Notes under the pieces: generated by a model
The model's database searches: none
What the model saw: the letters and a program-made list of their open reading frames with translations, nothing else
What the model was told of the DNA's origin: nothing
Shown here: positions 34,378 to 44,103 of the stretch, one piece after another
How the letters are laid out: each line of letters opens with the position of its first letter
Numbering within the stretch: the stretch's first letter is position 1
Made by a program: the position numbers and the translations under genes
Origin: Paenirhodobacter hankyongi
GTDB taxonomy: Bacteria > Pseudomonadota > Alphaproteobacteria > Rhodobacterales > Rhodobacteraceae
DNA length: 64,000 nucleotides
Direction of reading: 5' to 3'
Assembly (NCBI RefSeq): GCF_003664585.1
Contig: NZ_RCHI01000005.1
Span: forward strand, 1-64,000

Positions 34378-35904
34378 ATGGCAACCGACATGTCGGCCGA
34401 GTTCAAGGGTGTGATGGTGTCGCCGTTCAAGGCGCGCTACGACAACTTCATTGGTGGCAAGTTCGTGCCGCCGGTCAGCGGCCGCTACTTCGACAACATC
34501 ACCCCGATCACCGGCGGCAAGATCTGCGAAGTCGCCCGTTCGGACGCCGCCGATATCGAGCTGGCGCTTGATGCCGCGCATGCCGCGAAGGATGGCTGGG
34601 GCACCACCTCGGCCGCGCACCGCTCGAACGTGCTGCTGAAGATCGCCGACCGGCTCGAGGCGAACCTCGACCTGCTCGCCGCCGCCGAGACCTGGGACAA
34701 CGGCAAGCCGATCCGCGAGACGACCGCCGCCGACATCCCGCTGTCGATCGACCACTTCCGCTACTTCGCCGGTGTCCTGCGCTCGCAGGAAGGCACGATG
34801 TCGGAAATCGACAACGACACCGTCGCCTACCACTATCACGAGCCGCTCGGCGTCGTCGGCCAGATCATCCCGTGGAACTTCTCGATCCTGATGGCGGCGT
34901 GGAAGCTTGCCCCGGCGCTGGCTGCCGGCAACTGCGTGGTGATGAAGCCCGCCGAACAGACCCCGGCCGCGATCATGGTGCTGGCGGAACTCATCGCCGA
35001 CCTGCTGCCGGGTGGCGTGCTGAACATCGTCAACGGCATGGGCCCGGAAGTCGGCGCGCCGCTGGCGAAATCGCCGCGCATCGCCAAGATCGCCTTCACC
35101 GGCTCGACCGCGACCGGCCGCAAGATCATGCAGGCCGCGACCGAGAACCTGATCCCGGTCACGCTGGAACTGGGCGGCAAGTCGCCGAACATCTTCTTCT
35201 CGGACGTGATGGCGAAGGATGACGCCTTCCTCGACAAGGCGGTCGAAGGCTTCGTCCTCTTCGCCTTCAACCAGGGCGAGGTCTGCACCTGCCCGTCGCG
35301 CGCGCTGATCCAGGAAGACATCTACGAGGCCTTCATCGAGCGCGCCATCGCCCGGGTGAAAGCGATCAAGCAGGGCGACCCGCGTCTGATGGAGACCATG
35401 GTCGGCGCCCAGGCGAGTCAGGAACAGCAGGACAAGATCCTGTCCTATCTGCAGATCGGCCGCCAGGAAGGCGCCGAGGTGCTGGTCGGCGGCGACGCCG
35501 CGCGCTTCAACGGCGAGCTGTCGAACGGCTTCTACATCCAGCCGACGATCCTCAAGGGCCACAACAAGATGCGCGTGTTCCAGGAGGAGATCTTCGGGCC
35601 GGTCGTCTCGGTGACCACCTTCAAGGACGAGGCGGAAGCGCTGCACATCGCCAACGACACGATGTACGGCCTCGGCGCCGGCGTCTGGTCGCGCGACATC
35701 AACACCTGCTACCGCTTCGGCCGCCACATCCAGGCCGGGCGCGTCTGGGTCAACAACTACCACGCCTACCCGGCCCACGCGGCCTTCGGTGGCTACAAGC
35801 AGTCGGGCATCGGTCGCGAGACCCACAAGATGATGCTCGACCACTATCAGCAGACCAAGAACATGCTGGTTTCCTACAACCCGAACAAGCTGGGCTTCTT
35901 CTGA
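34378..35904 (+). CDS. NAD-dependent aldehyde dehydrogenase (AldA/AcoD type)
   Basis: A 508-aa aldehyde dehydrogenase. PWNF holds Asn167, the loop FTGSTATG is at 240-247, the general base Glu264 is in LELGGK, and the active-site Cys303 is in GEVCTCPS. The N-terminus ([19 protein letters not shown]) and ending ([20 protein letters not shown]) match acetaldehyde dehydrogenases of the AldA/AcoD/ExaC group. The ATG at 34378 follows GGGAGGAA. It is a single gene with its own terminator and a dyad in its promoter. Confidence 0.93.
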   Translation: MATDMSAEFKGVMVSPFKARYDNFIGGKFVPPVSGRYFDNITPITGGKICEVARSDAADIELALDAAHAAKDGWGTTSAAHRSNVLLKIADRLEANLDLLAAAETWDNGKPIRETTAADIPLSIDHFRYFAGVLRSQEGTMSEIDNDTVAYHYHEPLGVVGQIIPWNFSILMAAWKLAPALAAGNCVVMKPAEQTPAAIMVLAELIADLLPGGVLNIVNGMGPEVGAPLAKSPRIAKIAFTGSTATGRKIMQAATENLIPVTLELGGKSPNIFFSDVMAKDDAFLDKAVEGFVLFAFNQGEVCTCPSRALIQEDIYEAFIERAIARVKAIKQGDPRLMETMVGAQASQEQQDKILSYLQIGRQEGAEVLVGGDAARFNGELSNGFYIQPTILKGHNKMRVFQEEIFGPVVSVTTFKDEAEALHIANDTMYGLGAGVWSRDINTCYRFGRHIQAGRVWVNNYHAYPAHAAFGGYKQSGIGRETHKMMLDHYQQTKNMLVSYNPNKLGFF

Positions 35905-35923
35905 GACCTCCCCAGCCCAGCGG

Positions 35924-36008
35924 GGCCGCTCCTTCGGGGGCGGCCTTCAATTCCGGACACCTTCCCCCCTCCGTCCGGCTCGGCCGTCCGCCCCGCGGGC
36001 GGCCTTTT
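35924..36008 (+). terminator. Tandem terminator hairpins after the aldehyde dehydrogenase
   Basis: The first hairpin has a 9-bp stem with a TTCG tetraloop (35924-35932 with 35937-35945) and is followed by TTCAATT. The second has a 6-bp GC stem (35988-35993 with 35997-36002) followed by TTTT. Both read rightward. Confidence 0.65.
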
Positions 36009-36070
36009 GCGCTGCGACGACGGGACCTCCGTCGCGACAACGTGGCCCACGCGCCGCGGCGGCGCGGGCC

Positions 36071-36946
36071 TCAGGGCGCCTTGCGGAACTGCGACGGGGT
36101 CTTGCCGGTGCGGGCGTGGAAGGCGCGGGTGAAATAGGCCGGGCTGGTGTAGCCCAGCACGTCCGAGATCTCCTTCACCGGGGCGCGGGTTTCCGACAGC
36201 AGTCGGCGCGCCTCGTAAAGGCGGCGGTCCTGCAGCAGGTCCGAGGCGGCGCGGCCGCAGCTTGAGCGGCACGAGCGGGTCAGATGGGTCGGCGTCACAC
36301 CGAGCTGCGCGGCATAGTCGGCAACGCCATGGCCCGAGCGGAATTCACGTTCGAGCAGCGTCGCATAGCGCGCCACCAGCTTGCGCGCCGCATCGGGCGC
36401 AGGCAGGTCATTCGCGCCCGAGGCTGCCTGCCGCTCGAGCCAGACGCTGAGCAGGCCAAGGTGGTGATGCACCGCCCGATCGGCCGCGGGCCGATCGCTT
36501 TCGTTTTCGCGCTGCGCCGCCTCGAGCAGCGCGTTGAGTTCGACCTGCGAGGCGGCGTCGCGGATGCGCAGGTGCAGCGCGCCCTGCGGCAGTGGCAGGT
36601 TGCACTCTGCCCCGAAGAAGACCGCCGTGCCATGCGTCTGCGGGCTCATGTCGAAGCCGTGCATCACGCCCGCCGGAATGAAGATCGCGTTATGCGCGCC
36701 ATAGCCGCGCGTCGTGCCGCCGACGGTGATCCGGCCCTGGCCCCGGGTGAACCACAGCAGGCACGGCTCGGAGAGCGAGCGCATCGCCTCGATCCGCCAG
36801 CGCCCGCCCTGGGCAAGCCGGGCGATCGGCATCAGGCGCAGCTGCGAGGGCGCCGAGGGCAGGCAGGCGGCCTGCCGCTCGCGCGGCATCTCGCCGGCAG
36901 GGGGCGGGGACAGGTGCGACAGCGGCGGTGCGGTGAAGAGTTTCAC
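36071..36946 (-). CDS. AraC family transcriptional regulator
   Basis: A 291-aa regulator with an N-terminal cupin sensor (about 35-130, with GGTTRGYGAHNAIFIPAGVMH) and a C-terminal double HTH: VADYAAQLGVTPTHLTRSC and VKEISDVLGYTSPAYFTRAFHARTG. The ending TPSQFRKAP is standard. The effector and targets are unknown. The nearest gene on its upstream side is miaA, read in the same direction, so the target may lie elsewhere. Confidence 0.9.
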   Translation of the reverse strand: MKLFTAPPLSHLSPPPAGEMPRERQAACLPSAPSQLRLMPIARLAQGGRWRIEAMRSLSEPCLLWFTRGQGRITVGGTTRGYGAHNAIFIPAGVMHGFDMSPQTHGTAVFFGAECNLPLPQGALHLRIRDAASQVELNALLEAAQRENESDRPAADRAVHHHLGLLSVWLERQAASGANDLPAPDAARKLVARYATLLEREFRSGHGVADYAAQLGVTPTHLTRSCRSSCGRAASDLLQDRRLYEARRLLSETRAPVKEISDVLGYTSPAYFTRAFHARTGKTPSQFRKAP

Positions 36947-37047
36947 GGGCAGGGTCCGGTTGGCTTGCTACGGGCGCAGCATAGGAGAGAAGACGTTTCT
37001 CTTGCCAACAGAAAATTCAGTCCCTTGCGGGATGTTGCCGGTGCGAC

Positions 37048-37935
37048 TCAGGGGGTCTGGATGTTGTGCCAGCCGCGCATCCGGCTACGAAACCAGGTGC
37101 GCTGCCGCTTGGCATATTGGCGCGAGGCGGCCTGCGCCTGCGCGGTTGCCGTCGCGAGGTCGATCTCGCCGCGCAGATGCGCCACCAGGTCCGGTGCGCC
37201 GATCGCCTTCGCCCAGAGCGCGCGGGGCTCCCAGATCGGCAGCACCGCCCGCACCTCATCGAGCGCGCCCTGTTCCAGCATCAGCCCGAAACGGCGGTCG
37301 ATCCGCTCGGCGAGCCAGTCGCGGTCGGCGTCGAGCAGGAGCGGCGTGCAGTTGTCGAGCGGCAACAGCGGCGCGGGGGTCGCATCCTGCCAGGCGGCAA
37401 GGCCGCGTCCGGTCGCGCGCTGCACCTCCCAGGCCCGTTGCACCCGCATCGGGTTCAGCCGATCGATCCGCGCCGCCGTCTCGGGATCGAGCGCGGCCAG
37501 CAGCGCCGCCACGCCTTCGGCCGCGAGCCGCGCGTCCGCCTCGGCCCGCACGGCGGCAGGCGTCGGAGGGATCTCGGCCAGCCCCTCGGTCAGCGCGGTG
37601 AAGTAAAGCCCTGTGCCGCCGACGATGACCGGCCGCGGCCCGGTGCCGGCGCGAAACTCCGCAAGAATCGGTTCCAGATCGCGCAGCCAGGCGCCGACGG
37701 AATAATCCTCCCCGGGCGCCTTGTGGCCGTAAAGGCGGTGCGGCGCGAGCGCCTCTTCCTCGGCCGAGGGGCGCGCCGACAGCAGCCGCCAGCACGACCA
37801 GACCTGCAGCGCGTCGGCGTTCACCACCACCCCGCCGCGCGCCTGCGCCAGCGAAAGCGCCAGCGCCGATTTGCCGCTGGCCGTCGCGCCGGCGATCAGG
37901 ATGGGCCGGTCATCCGGGATATTCTCGAGCGGCAT
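37048..37935 (-). CDS. miaA: tRNA dimethylallyltransferase
   Basis: A 295-aa enzyme that adds an isopentenyl group to A37 of tRNAs reading U-starting codons. The P-loop [11 protein letters not shown] is near 16-26, [12 protein letters not shown] is plain, and the C-terminal [12 protein letters not shown] block is conserved. Two adjacent ATGs (37938 and 37935) are possible starts and neither has a clear ribosome site. It is divergent from pyrH. No hfq follows within the window. Confidence 0.93.
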   Translation of the reverse strand: MPLENIPDDRPILIAGATASGKSALALSLAQARGGVVVNADALQVWSCWRLLSARPSAEEEALAPHRLYGHKAPGEDYSVGAWLRDLEPILAEFRAGTGPRPVIVGGTGLYFTALTEGLAEIPPTPAAVRAEADARLAAEGVAALLAALDPETAARIDRLNPMRVQRAWEVQRATGRGLAAWQDATPAPLLPLDNCTPLLLDADRDWLAERIDRRFGLMLEQGALDEVRAVLPIWEPRALWAKAIGAPDLVAHLRGEIDLATATAQAQAASRQYAKRQRTWFRSRMRGWHNIQTP

Positions 37936-38071
37936 CATTGGTTTGCGTGGCTTTCCGAGGCGGTGGAAAGGGTTTACCCGCCGGAAACGACTGGTGGAAT
38001 TCCCGAGTTGAACCCGAAGCCCATTTGCGACATTTTGCGCCGCGATGACAACCGAAATGAGGATCCCCGAG

Positions 38072-38803
38072 ATGAGTGCAGAGGCAGAGCCGACTGTGAA
38101 GTACAAACGTGTGCTTTTGAAGATCTCGGGCGAGGCGCTGATGGGGGATCAGGGCTACGGGCTGCACCCGCCGACCGTCGCCCGCATCGCCCGCGAAGTG
38201 AAGACGGTGCATGACCTCGGCGTCGAGATCTGCATGGTGATCGGTGGCGGCAACATCTTCCGCGGCCTTGCCGGCGCCGCGCAGGGGATGGAACGCACCA
38301 CCGCCGATTACATGGGGATGCTCGCCACGGTGATGAACGCGCTCGGCATGCAGGCGCAGCTCGAGGCGCTCGGCATCCACACCCGGGTGATCTCGGCGAT
38401 TCCGATGGACCAGGTCTGCGAGCCCTACATCCGCCGCCGCGCCGTGCGCCACCTCGAGAAGAAGCGGATCTGCATCTTCGCCGCGGGCACCGGCAACCCC
38501 TATTTCACCACCGACACCGCCGCGACGCTGCGCGCGAACGAGATGAATTGCGAAGCGATCTTCAAGGGCACGAAGGTCGACGGCGTCTATGACAAGGACC
38601 CGAAGAAGTTCCCGGACGCCAAGCGCTACGACCAGGTCAGCTATGACGAGTGCCTGCAGAAGAACCTCGGCGTGATGGACGCCTCGGCGATCGCGCTCGC
38701 CCGCGACAACAACCTGCCGATCATCGTCTTCTCGCTCGACGAGCCGGGCGGCTTCCGCGGCATCCTGGCGGGGCAGGGCACCTATACCACGGTGAAGGGC
38801 TAA
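38072..38803 (+). CDS. pyrH: Uridylate kinase
   Basis: A 243-aa cytosolic UMP kinase of the amino-acid kinase fold. Blocks are [33 protein letters not shown] and [10 protein letters not shown]. The ATG at 38072 is the likely start, with a GAGG a few bases up; in-frame ATGs at 38045 and 38057 are alternatives. It heads the pyrH-frr-uppS-cdsA-dxr-rseP-bamA gene string. rpsB and tsf, often upstream, are not here; miaA is instead. Confidence 0.96.
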   Translation: MSAEAEPTVKYKRVLLKISGEALMGDQGYGLHPPTVARIAREVKTVHDLGVEICMVIGGGNIFRGLAGAAQGMERTTADYMGMLATVMNALGMQAQLEALGIHTRVISAIPMDQVCEPYIRRRAVRHLEKKRICIFAAGTGNPYFTTDTAATLRANEMNCEAIFKGTKVDGVYDKDPKKFPDAKRYDQVSYDECLQKNLGVMDASAIALARDNNLPIIVFSLDEPGGFRGILAGQGTYTTVKG

Positions 38804-38825
38804 GGCCGGCGGATTTCCGCGCCTT

Positions 38826-38876
38826 CGCCTTTTCCTGGCCGAAATACTCCGGGGGTTCGGGGGCTGGCCCCCGAAA
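38826..38876. repeat. Palindromic intergenic repeat unit between pyrH and frr
   Basis: On the minus strand the block has an inverted GGGGGCCAGCCCCC element and then a CCCCCGGAGTATTTCGGCCA unit, the same two-part make-up as the copies at 8.2 kb. Located in the 137-base pyrH-frr gap, it could form a hairpin that lowers read-through or stabilises the pyrH transcript end. Confidence 0.7.
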
Positions 38877-38940
38877 GCCCTACCCAAGGCCGCGCGCTGC
38901 GGCTAAAGAAAGACAGACTTCAAGATCCGGGGGATAACCC

Positions 38941-39504
38941 ATGTCCGACGACATCGAAATCGACACCGACGACCTCGAACGCCGCATGGAAGGCGCGATG
39001 GCGTCGCTCAAGCATGAATTCGGCTCGCTGCGCACCGGCCGGGCCTCCGCCTCGATGGTGGAGCCGATCCTGGTCGACGCCTACGGCTCGCTGACGCCGA
39101 TCAACCAGGTTGGCACGATCAACGTGCCCGAACCGCGGATGGTCACCGTCAACGTCTGGGACAAGGGCCTGATCAACAAGGTCGAGAAGGCGATCCGCGA
39201 GTCGGGCCTTGGCATCAACCCGCAGACCAACGGCCCGATCATCATGCTGCCGATCCCCGAGCTGAACGAGGAACGCCGCAAGGAGCTGACCAAGGTCGCC
39301 GCGCAATATGCCGAAAGCGCCCGCGTCGCGATCCGCAACGTGCGCCGCGACGGCATGGACCAGATCAAGAAGGCGAAGGGCTCGGGCATGTCCGAGGACG
39401 ACGTCAAGTTCTGGGAGGCCGAGGTCGAGGAGCTGACGAAGAAGCACATCGCCCTCATCGACAAGGCGCTCGAGGCGAAACAGGCGGAGATCATGCAGGT
39501 CTGA
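38941..39504 (+). CDS. frr: Ribosome recycling factor
   Basis: A 187-aa protein that splits post-termination ribosomes with EF-G. It shows [33 protein letters not shown] and the [14 protein letters not shown] helix, and has the standard length. The ATG follows GGGGGATA. Its N-terminus is slightly acidic. uppS starts 37 bases after the stop. Confidence 0.97.
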   Translation: MSDDIEIDTDDLERRMEGAMASLKHEFGSLRTGRASASMVEPILVDAYGSLTPINQVGTINVPEPRMVTVNVWDKGLINKVEKAIRESGLGINPQTNGPIIMLPIPELNEERRKELTKVAAQYAESARVAIRNVRRDGMDQIKKAKGSGMSEDDVKFWEAEVEELTKKHIALIDKALEAKQAEIMQV

Positions 39505-39540
39505 GCCGACCTGCATCCCCCGCAAGCAAAGAGGCCCGTG

Positions 39541-40284
39541 ATGCCCGCGAGTGAGCCCCCGGCCGGCTGTGGCCCCGTCGATTACGGCGTGTCGCATGTC
39601 GCCATCATCATGGACGGCAACGGCCGTTGGGCGAAGAACCGCGGCTGGCCGCGGCTCGTCGGTCACCGCCGTGGCGCCGAGCGGGTGAAGGAGATCGTCC
39701 GCGCCTGCCCGGATCTGGGCGTGCGCTGGCTGACCGTCTATGCCTTCTCGACCGAGAACTGGAAGCGCTCGACCGAGGAGGTGCTCGGCCTGATGGGCAT
39801 CTTCGCGCGCTACATCGAGAAGGAGGCCGACGGCCTCTCGGCCGAGGGCGTGCGGATGCGCTTCATCGGTGCGCGCGAACGGCTTGACCCGAAGCTGCAG
39901 GCGCTGATGGCGGGGATCGAGGCGCGCACCGCGCCGAACACCCGGCTGAACCTGACGGTGGCAATCAACTACGGCGGCCGCGACGAGCTGCGCCGCGCCG
40001 CCGTGCGGCTGGCGCAGGATGTCGCCGCGGGCCGGATCGCCCCCGATGCGATCGACGAGGCGGCCTTTGCGGCCCGGCTCGACACCGCGGCGATTCCCGA
40101 CCCGGATCTGGTGATCCGCACCTCGGGGGAGACCCGGACCTCGAACTTCCTGCCCTGGCAGGCGGCCTATTCGGAATACGAGTTCACCCCCACGCTCTGG
40201 CCCGATTTCGGCCCGGCCGAGCTCGAGAAGGTGCTTGCCGTGTTCAGCACGCGCGAGCGGCGCTTTGGCGGGGCGAAGGCATGA
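39541..40284 (+). CDS. uppS: Isoprenyl transferase / undecaprenyl diphosphate synthase
   Basis: A 247-aa cis-prenyltransferase making the C55 lipid carrier precursor for peptidoglycan. The catalytic Asp is in HVAIIMDGNGRWAK. HRRGAERVKE and the C-terminal signature RTSGETRTSNFLPWQAAYSE are present. The start is ATG 39541, with AGAGG 6 bases up; a GTG directly before it is possible. It overlaps cdsA by 4 bases. Confidence 0.95.
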   Translation: MPASEPPAGCGPVDYGVSHVAIIMDGNGRWAKNRGWPRLVGHRRGAERVKEIVRACPDLGVRWLTVYAFSTENWKRSTEEVLGLMGIFARYIEKEADGLSAEGVRMRFIGARERLDPKLQALMAGIEARTAPNTRLNLTVAINYGGRDELRRAAVRLAQDVAAGRIAPDAIDEAAFAARLDTAAIPDPDLVIRTSGETRTSNFLPWQAAYSEYEFTPTLWPDFGPAELEKVLAVFSTRERRFGGAKA

Positions 40285-41102
40285 GCACGCAGGGCACGAC
40301 GCCGGCTGCGGGCTCACGCTGGACCGACCTGCGGCCGCGGGTGCTGTCGGGACTGGTGATGGTGGCGATCGGCGCGGTCACCATCTGGCTTGGCGGCAAG
40401 ACCTTCGGCCTGCTCGCGGTGGTTGTCTGCGGGCTGATGATCTGGGAGCTGGCGACGATCATGGCGCCGGCGGGCAGCGGGCGCGGCGCCGCGGCGGCGG
40501 CGCTGTCGGTGCTTGCTGCGGTGCTGATGGCGCTGGTGCTCTACTGGCCGGGCGCGCTCACCCGCTGGGCGCTGCTGCTGCCGGTGGTCGTGGGCACGGC
40601 CCTGCCGCGGCGCGACCGGCTGATCTTCGCGCTTTACGCCTTTGCGGTGATGGCGGCGAGCTATGGGCTGATCGTGCTGCGGCTCAATGCCGGCGCGCTG
40701 GTGATCCTGTGGATCGTGACCATCGTCGTGGTGTCCGACGTCGCGGGCTATTTCGCCGGCCGCGCGATCGGCGGGCCGAAGTTCTGGCCGCGGGTCAGCC
40801 CGAAGAAGACCTGGTCGGGCACCGTCGCGGGCTGGATCGGCGCGGTGGCCGTGGGCGCGGGCTTTGCCGCGCTCGGCTGGGGCGGCTGGACGCTCGTGTG
40901 GCTTTCGCCGCTCACCGCCTTTGCCGGGCAGATGGGCGATATCGCGGAAAGCGCGATCAAGCGGCGGACGGGTGTGAAGGACAGCTCGCACCTGATCCCC
41001 GGCCATGGCGGCGTGCTCGACCGGTTCGACGCGCTGATCGGGGCGGTGGTCTTCCTGCTGATCGTGATGAAATTCATGCGGCTGCCCTTCGACGGGATGT
41101 GA
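40281..41102 (+). CDS. cdsA: Phosphatidate cytidylyltransferase
   Basis: A 273-aa membrane enzyme making CDP-diacylglycerol for all phospholipids. It has about seven membrane helices, and its C-terminal signature SAIKRRTGVKDSS followed by LIPGHGGVLDRFDALIG is complete. VSPKKTWSGTVAG precedes it. It overlaps uppS by 4 bases and ends 3 bases before dxr. Confidence 0.95.
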   Translation: MSTQGTTPAAGSRWTDLRPRVLSGLVMVAIGAVTIWLGGKTFGLLAVVVCGLMIWELATIMAPAGSGRGAAAAALSVLAAVLMALVLYWPGALTRWALLLPVVVGTALPRRDRLIFALYAFAVMAASYGLIVLRLNAGALVILWIVTIVVVSDVAGYFAGRAIGGPKFWPRVSPKKTWSGTVAGWIGAVAVGAGFAALGWGGWTLVWLSPLTAFAGQMGDIAESAIKRRTGVKDSSHLIPGHGGVLDRFDALIGAVVFLLIVMKFMRLPFDGM

Positions 41103-41105
41103 CGG

Positions 41106-42284
41106 ATGCGCAAGGTTTCGGTTTTCGGCTCCACCGGCTCGATCGGTGTGAACACGCTCGACCTGCTGGTGCGGCAGGGCGGGTCAGAGGCGTTCCAGGT
41201 GGTGGCGCTGACCGGCGGGCACAATGTCGATCTTCTGGCCAGCCAGGCGCGCGAACTGCGTGCCGAGATCGCGGTGACCGCGCATGAGGACCGGCTGCCG
41301 GCGCTGCGCGCGGCGCTGCACGGCTCGGGGATCGAGGCGGCGGCGGGCCCCGCGGCGCTGATCGAGGCGGCGGAGCGGCCGGCCGACTGGATCATGTCGG
41401 CGATTGTCGGCGCGGCGGCGATCGCGCCCGGCTTCGCGGCGCTGAAGCATGGCACGACGCTGGCGCTTGCCAACAAGGAAAGCCTGGTCGCCGCCGGGCC
41501 GCTGCTTCTGGCCGAGGCGCGGCGGCAGGGCGCGCGGATCCTGCCCGTCGACAGCGAGCATTCGGCGGTGTTCCAGGCTCTCGTCGGCGAGGAGATGGCG
41601 GCGGTCGAGCGGATCATCATCACCGCCTCGGGCGGTGCCTTCCGCGACTGGCCGCTCGAGAAACTGGCGACCGCGACCGTCGCCGCGGCCTCGACCCATC
41701 CGAACTGGGCGATGGGGCAGCGGATCACCATCGACAGCGCCTCGATGTTCAACAAGGCGCTGGAAGTCATCGAAACGAAAGAGTTTTTCGGCGTCGACCC
41801 GGATATCATCGAGGTTCTGGTGCATCCCGAGAGCCTGGTCCACGCACTGGTCGGTTTCCGCGACGGGGCGCTCATGGCGCATCTGGGCGCGCCCGACATG
41901 CGCCACGCGATCGGCTATGCGCTGAACTGGCCCGAACGGGCCGAGCTGCCGGTGGCGCGGCTCGATCTGGCGCAGATCGGATCGCTCAGCTTCCGCGCCC
42001 CCGACCCGGTCCGCTTCCCGGCGCTGCGCCTTGCGCGCGAGGTGATGGCGATCGGCGGCACGGCCGGGGCGGCCTTCAACGCTGCGAAGGAGGTCGCGCT
42101 TGACGGTTTCATCGCCGGGCAGATCGGCTTCCTCGACATGGCGCGGCTGGTCGAGGCGGTGCTCGCGGACATGTGCGCGGGCCATGGGCTTGGAAATGCG
42201 GCCGTCAGCCTCGATAACGTCTTGCAGACCGACGCCGAGGCCCGCGCCCTCGGCCGCGAAAGAATTTCGACCGGAAGGATCTGA
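41106..42284 (+). CDS. dxr: 1-deoxy-D-xylulose 5-phosphate reductoisomerase
   Basis: A 392-aa NADPH enzyme, second step of the MEP isoprenoid pathway. The nucleotide loop GSTGSIGVNTLDLL is at the N-terminus, ALANKESLVAAG and LPVDSEHSAVFQ hold active-site residues, and ASGGAFRDWP and HPNWAMGQRITIDSA are conserved. The neighbouring uppS uses the isoprenoid product. The length is normal. Confidence 0.96.
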   Translation: MRKVSVFGSTGSIGVNTLDLLVRQGGSEAFQVVALTGGHNVDLLASQARELRAEIAVTAHEDRLPALRAALHGSGIEAAAGPAALIEAAERPADWIMSAIVGAAAIAPGFAALKHGTTLALANKESLVAAGPLLLAEARRQGARILPVDSEHSAVFQALVGEEMAAVERIIITASGGAFRDWPLEKLATATVAAASTHPNWAMGQRITIDSASMFNKALEVIETKEFFGVDPDIIEVLVHPESLVHALVGFRDGALMAHLGAPDMRHAIGYALNWPERAELPVARLDLAQIGSLSFRAPDPVRFPALRLAREVMAIGGTAGAAFNAAKEVALDGFIAGQIGFLDMARLVEAVLADMCAGHGLGNAAVSLDNVLQTDAEARALGRERISTGRI

Positions 42285-42287
42285 CCC

Positions 42288-43631
42288 TTGGAGTTTCTCC
42301 CCGATTTCGGCAACGCGCTCTATACGCTGGTGGCCTTCGTCGTCGCGCTGATGATCATCGTGACGGTGCACGAGTTCGGCCATTACATCGTCGGCCGCTG
42401 GTCGGGGATCAAGGCCGAGGCCTTCTCGATCGGCTTCGGGCCGCGGCTGCTGTCGCGCGTCGACAAGCACGGCACGCGCTGGCAGGTCTCGGCGATCCCG
42501 CTCGGCGGCTATGTCAAGTTCCTGGGCGATGCGAATGCGGCCTCGGCGGGTGCCGACGAGGGCGCGATGGCCGGGCTGAGTGCCGAGGAGAAGCGCCACA
42601 CCATGCACGGTGCGCCGCTTTGGGCCCGCGCGGTGACGGTGGCGGCGGGGCCGGTGTTCAACTTCGTGCTGTCGATCGCGATCTTTGCCGGCATGATGAT
42701 CTGGACCGGCACCGCGACCGATGTGCCGACGGTGGGCAAGCTTGCGGTGCTGCCGGGTGGCAGCGGCGATCTGCGCGTGGGCGACCGGGTGCTGGCGATC
42801 GAGGGGCGCGAGACGCCCGATTACGCGACGCTGAGCGCGGTGACGGACGAGCTTCCGGCACAGCCTGCGCTGACCTGGCGGGTCGAGCGCGACGGGCAGG
42901 TGGCCGAGGTTGCCGGGCCGCAGCTGTTCCCGCCGCGTCTGAACGGGGTGATGCCGTCTTCGGCGGCCTATGCCGCGGGGCTGGCTGCGGGCGACGTGGT
43001 CACCGCGATCGATGGCGCGCCGATCTGGCGCTTCGTCGATCTGCAGCAGAAGGTCACGGCCAGCGAGGGCGCCCCCGTGGCGCTCACTGTCTGGCGGCCG
43101 GGCAAGGACGGGGCCGAGACGCTTCAGATGACGCTGACCCCGCGCCGCACCGATGTGCCGACTGCCGCGGGCGGGTTCGAGACGCGCTGGATGATCGGCG
43201 CGACGGGCGAGCCGGTCTTCACCCCGCTCACCCGCCCGACCGGCGTCGTCGAGGCGGTGAAGGGCGGGGCCGTGCAGACCTGGGAGGTCGTCGCCTCCTC
43301 GGTCTCGGCGCTCAAGCACATGATTCTCGGCCAGATCTCCTCGTGCAACCTGCATGGCGCGATCGGCATCGCGCAGGGCTCGGCCGCGGCGGCGAAGGCG
43401 GGCACGGCGAGCTTCATCTGGTTCGTCGCGGTGCTGTCGACGGCCGTGGGCTTCCTGAACCTGTTCCCGATTCCCGTGCTCGACGGCGGGCATCTGATGT
43501 TCCACATCTGGGAAGGCGTCACCGGCAAGCCGCCGTCGGACCGGGCGATGAACCTGCTCACCGCGATCGGGTTGTCGCTGGTGCTGACGATGATGCTGTT
43601 CGGCCTGTGGAACGACCTGTTCTGCCCCTGA
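42288..43631 (+). CDS. rseP: RIP zinc metalloprotease RseP
   Basis: A 447-aa site-2 protease of the inner membrane that cleaves anti-sigma factors and signal peptides. The zinc motif HEFGH is at 28-32, a PDZ domain lies in the middle (PSSAAYAAGLAAGDVVTAIDG), and the C-terminal NLFPIPVLDGGH holds the third ligand. The start is TTG 42288, three bases after dxr, with GGAAGG about 10 bases up; no ATG gives a full N-terminal helix, so low-efficiency initiation is likely. Confidence 0.94.
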   Translation: MEFLPDFGNALYTLVAFVVALMIIVTVHEFGHYIVGRWSGIKAEAFSIGFGPRLLSRVDKHGTRWQVSAIPLGGYVKFLGDANAASAGADEGAMAGLSAEEKRHTMHGAPLWARAVTVAAGPVFNFVLSIAIFAGMMIWTGTATDVPTVGKLAVLPGGSGDLRVGDRVLAIEGRETPDYATLSAVTDELPAQPALTWRVERDGQVAEVAGPQLFPPRLNGVMPSSAAYAAGLAAGDVVTAIDGAPIWRFVDLQQKVTASEGAPVALTVWRPGKDGAETLQMTLTPRRTDVPTAAGGFETRWMIGATGEPVFTPLTRPTGVVEAVKGGAVQTWEVVASSVSALKHMILGQISSCNLHGAIGIAQGSAAAAKAGTASFIWFVAVLSTAVGFLNLFPIPVLDGGHLMFHIWEGVTGKPPSDRAMNLLTAIGLSLVLTMMLFGLWNDLFCP

Positions 43632-43714
43632 GGAGGCACAACTTGGCCGCAATTCGGCCATAATGCGCCGCTACTTCCGGTTGTGCGAATGGTCCGCGCA
43701 GGGGAGGGGTGATC

Positions 43715-43888
43715 ATGCAGATGGTGCAGGCAGACGGCTTTCGCGGCCTCTCGCTCGTTGTCGATCTGGCACTCGACCGCCTGATGGCGCCGGCCGCCAT
43801 CCTCGTCGCGCTCGCGATCGGGGGAATCCTCGGCTACGAGCTGATCGCGCTGTTCGGTCCGGCTGCGGGGTCGCCCTATCAGCTCTGA
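43715..43888 (+). CDS. 57-aa membrane microprotein between rseP and bamA
   Basis: A complete small gene, ATG 43715 to TGA 43886-43888, with a GGGGAGGGG ribosome site 5 bases upstream. The protein has a 15-residue polar start, one strong helix (about 26-50, AAILVALAIGGILGYELIALF) and a short tail ending YQL. It lies in the conserved envelope gene string on the same strand, 83 bases after rseP. No family recognised. Confidence 0.65.
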   Translation: MQMVQADGFRGLSLVVDLALDRLMAPAAILVALAIGGILGYELIALFGPAAGSPYQL

Positions 43889-44031
43889 TCCGGGCGCGTT
43901 TTCTGTCTCTGACGTCCTCCGCCGCACCATGTCCGCATGGCGCGGCCTTTGCGTTTTGCCGGCTTGGCGGGCAATGGCGCAACGCCTGCGGACGAATGCC
44001 GCCGAGGGCGCATTTCCGACATCTTGCGGTT

Positions 44032-44060
44032 TTGACAAGCATCCCCTTTCCAGCTACTCA
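44032..44060 (+). promoter_or_regulatory. Candidate sigma-70 promoter of bamA
   Basis: TTGACA (44032-44037), then 17 bases, then TACTCA (44055-44060), about 43 bases before the bamA ATG. The -35 element is a consensus match. It suggests bamA-skp-fabZ-lpx can be transcribed apart from the upstream genes. Confidence 0.6.
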
Positions 44061-44103
44061 CGATCTTGCAGTCTGAAGGAAATACAGGGCGGGGTGACAG
44101 GCA

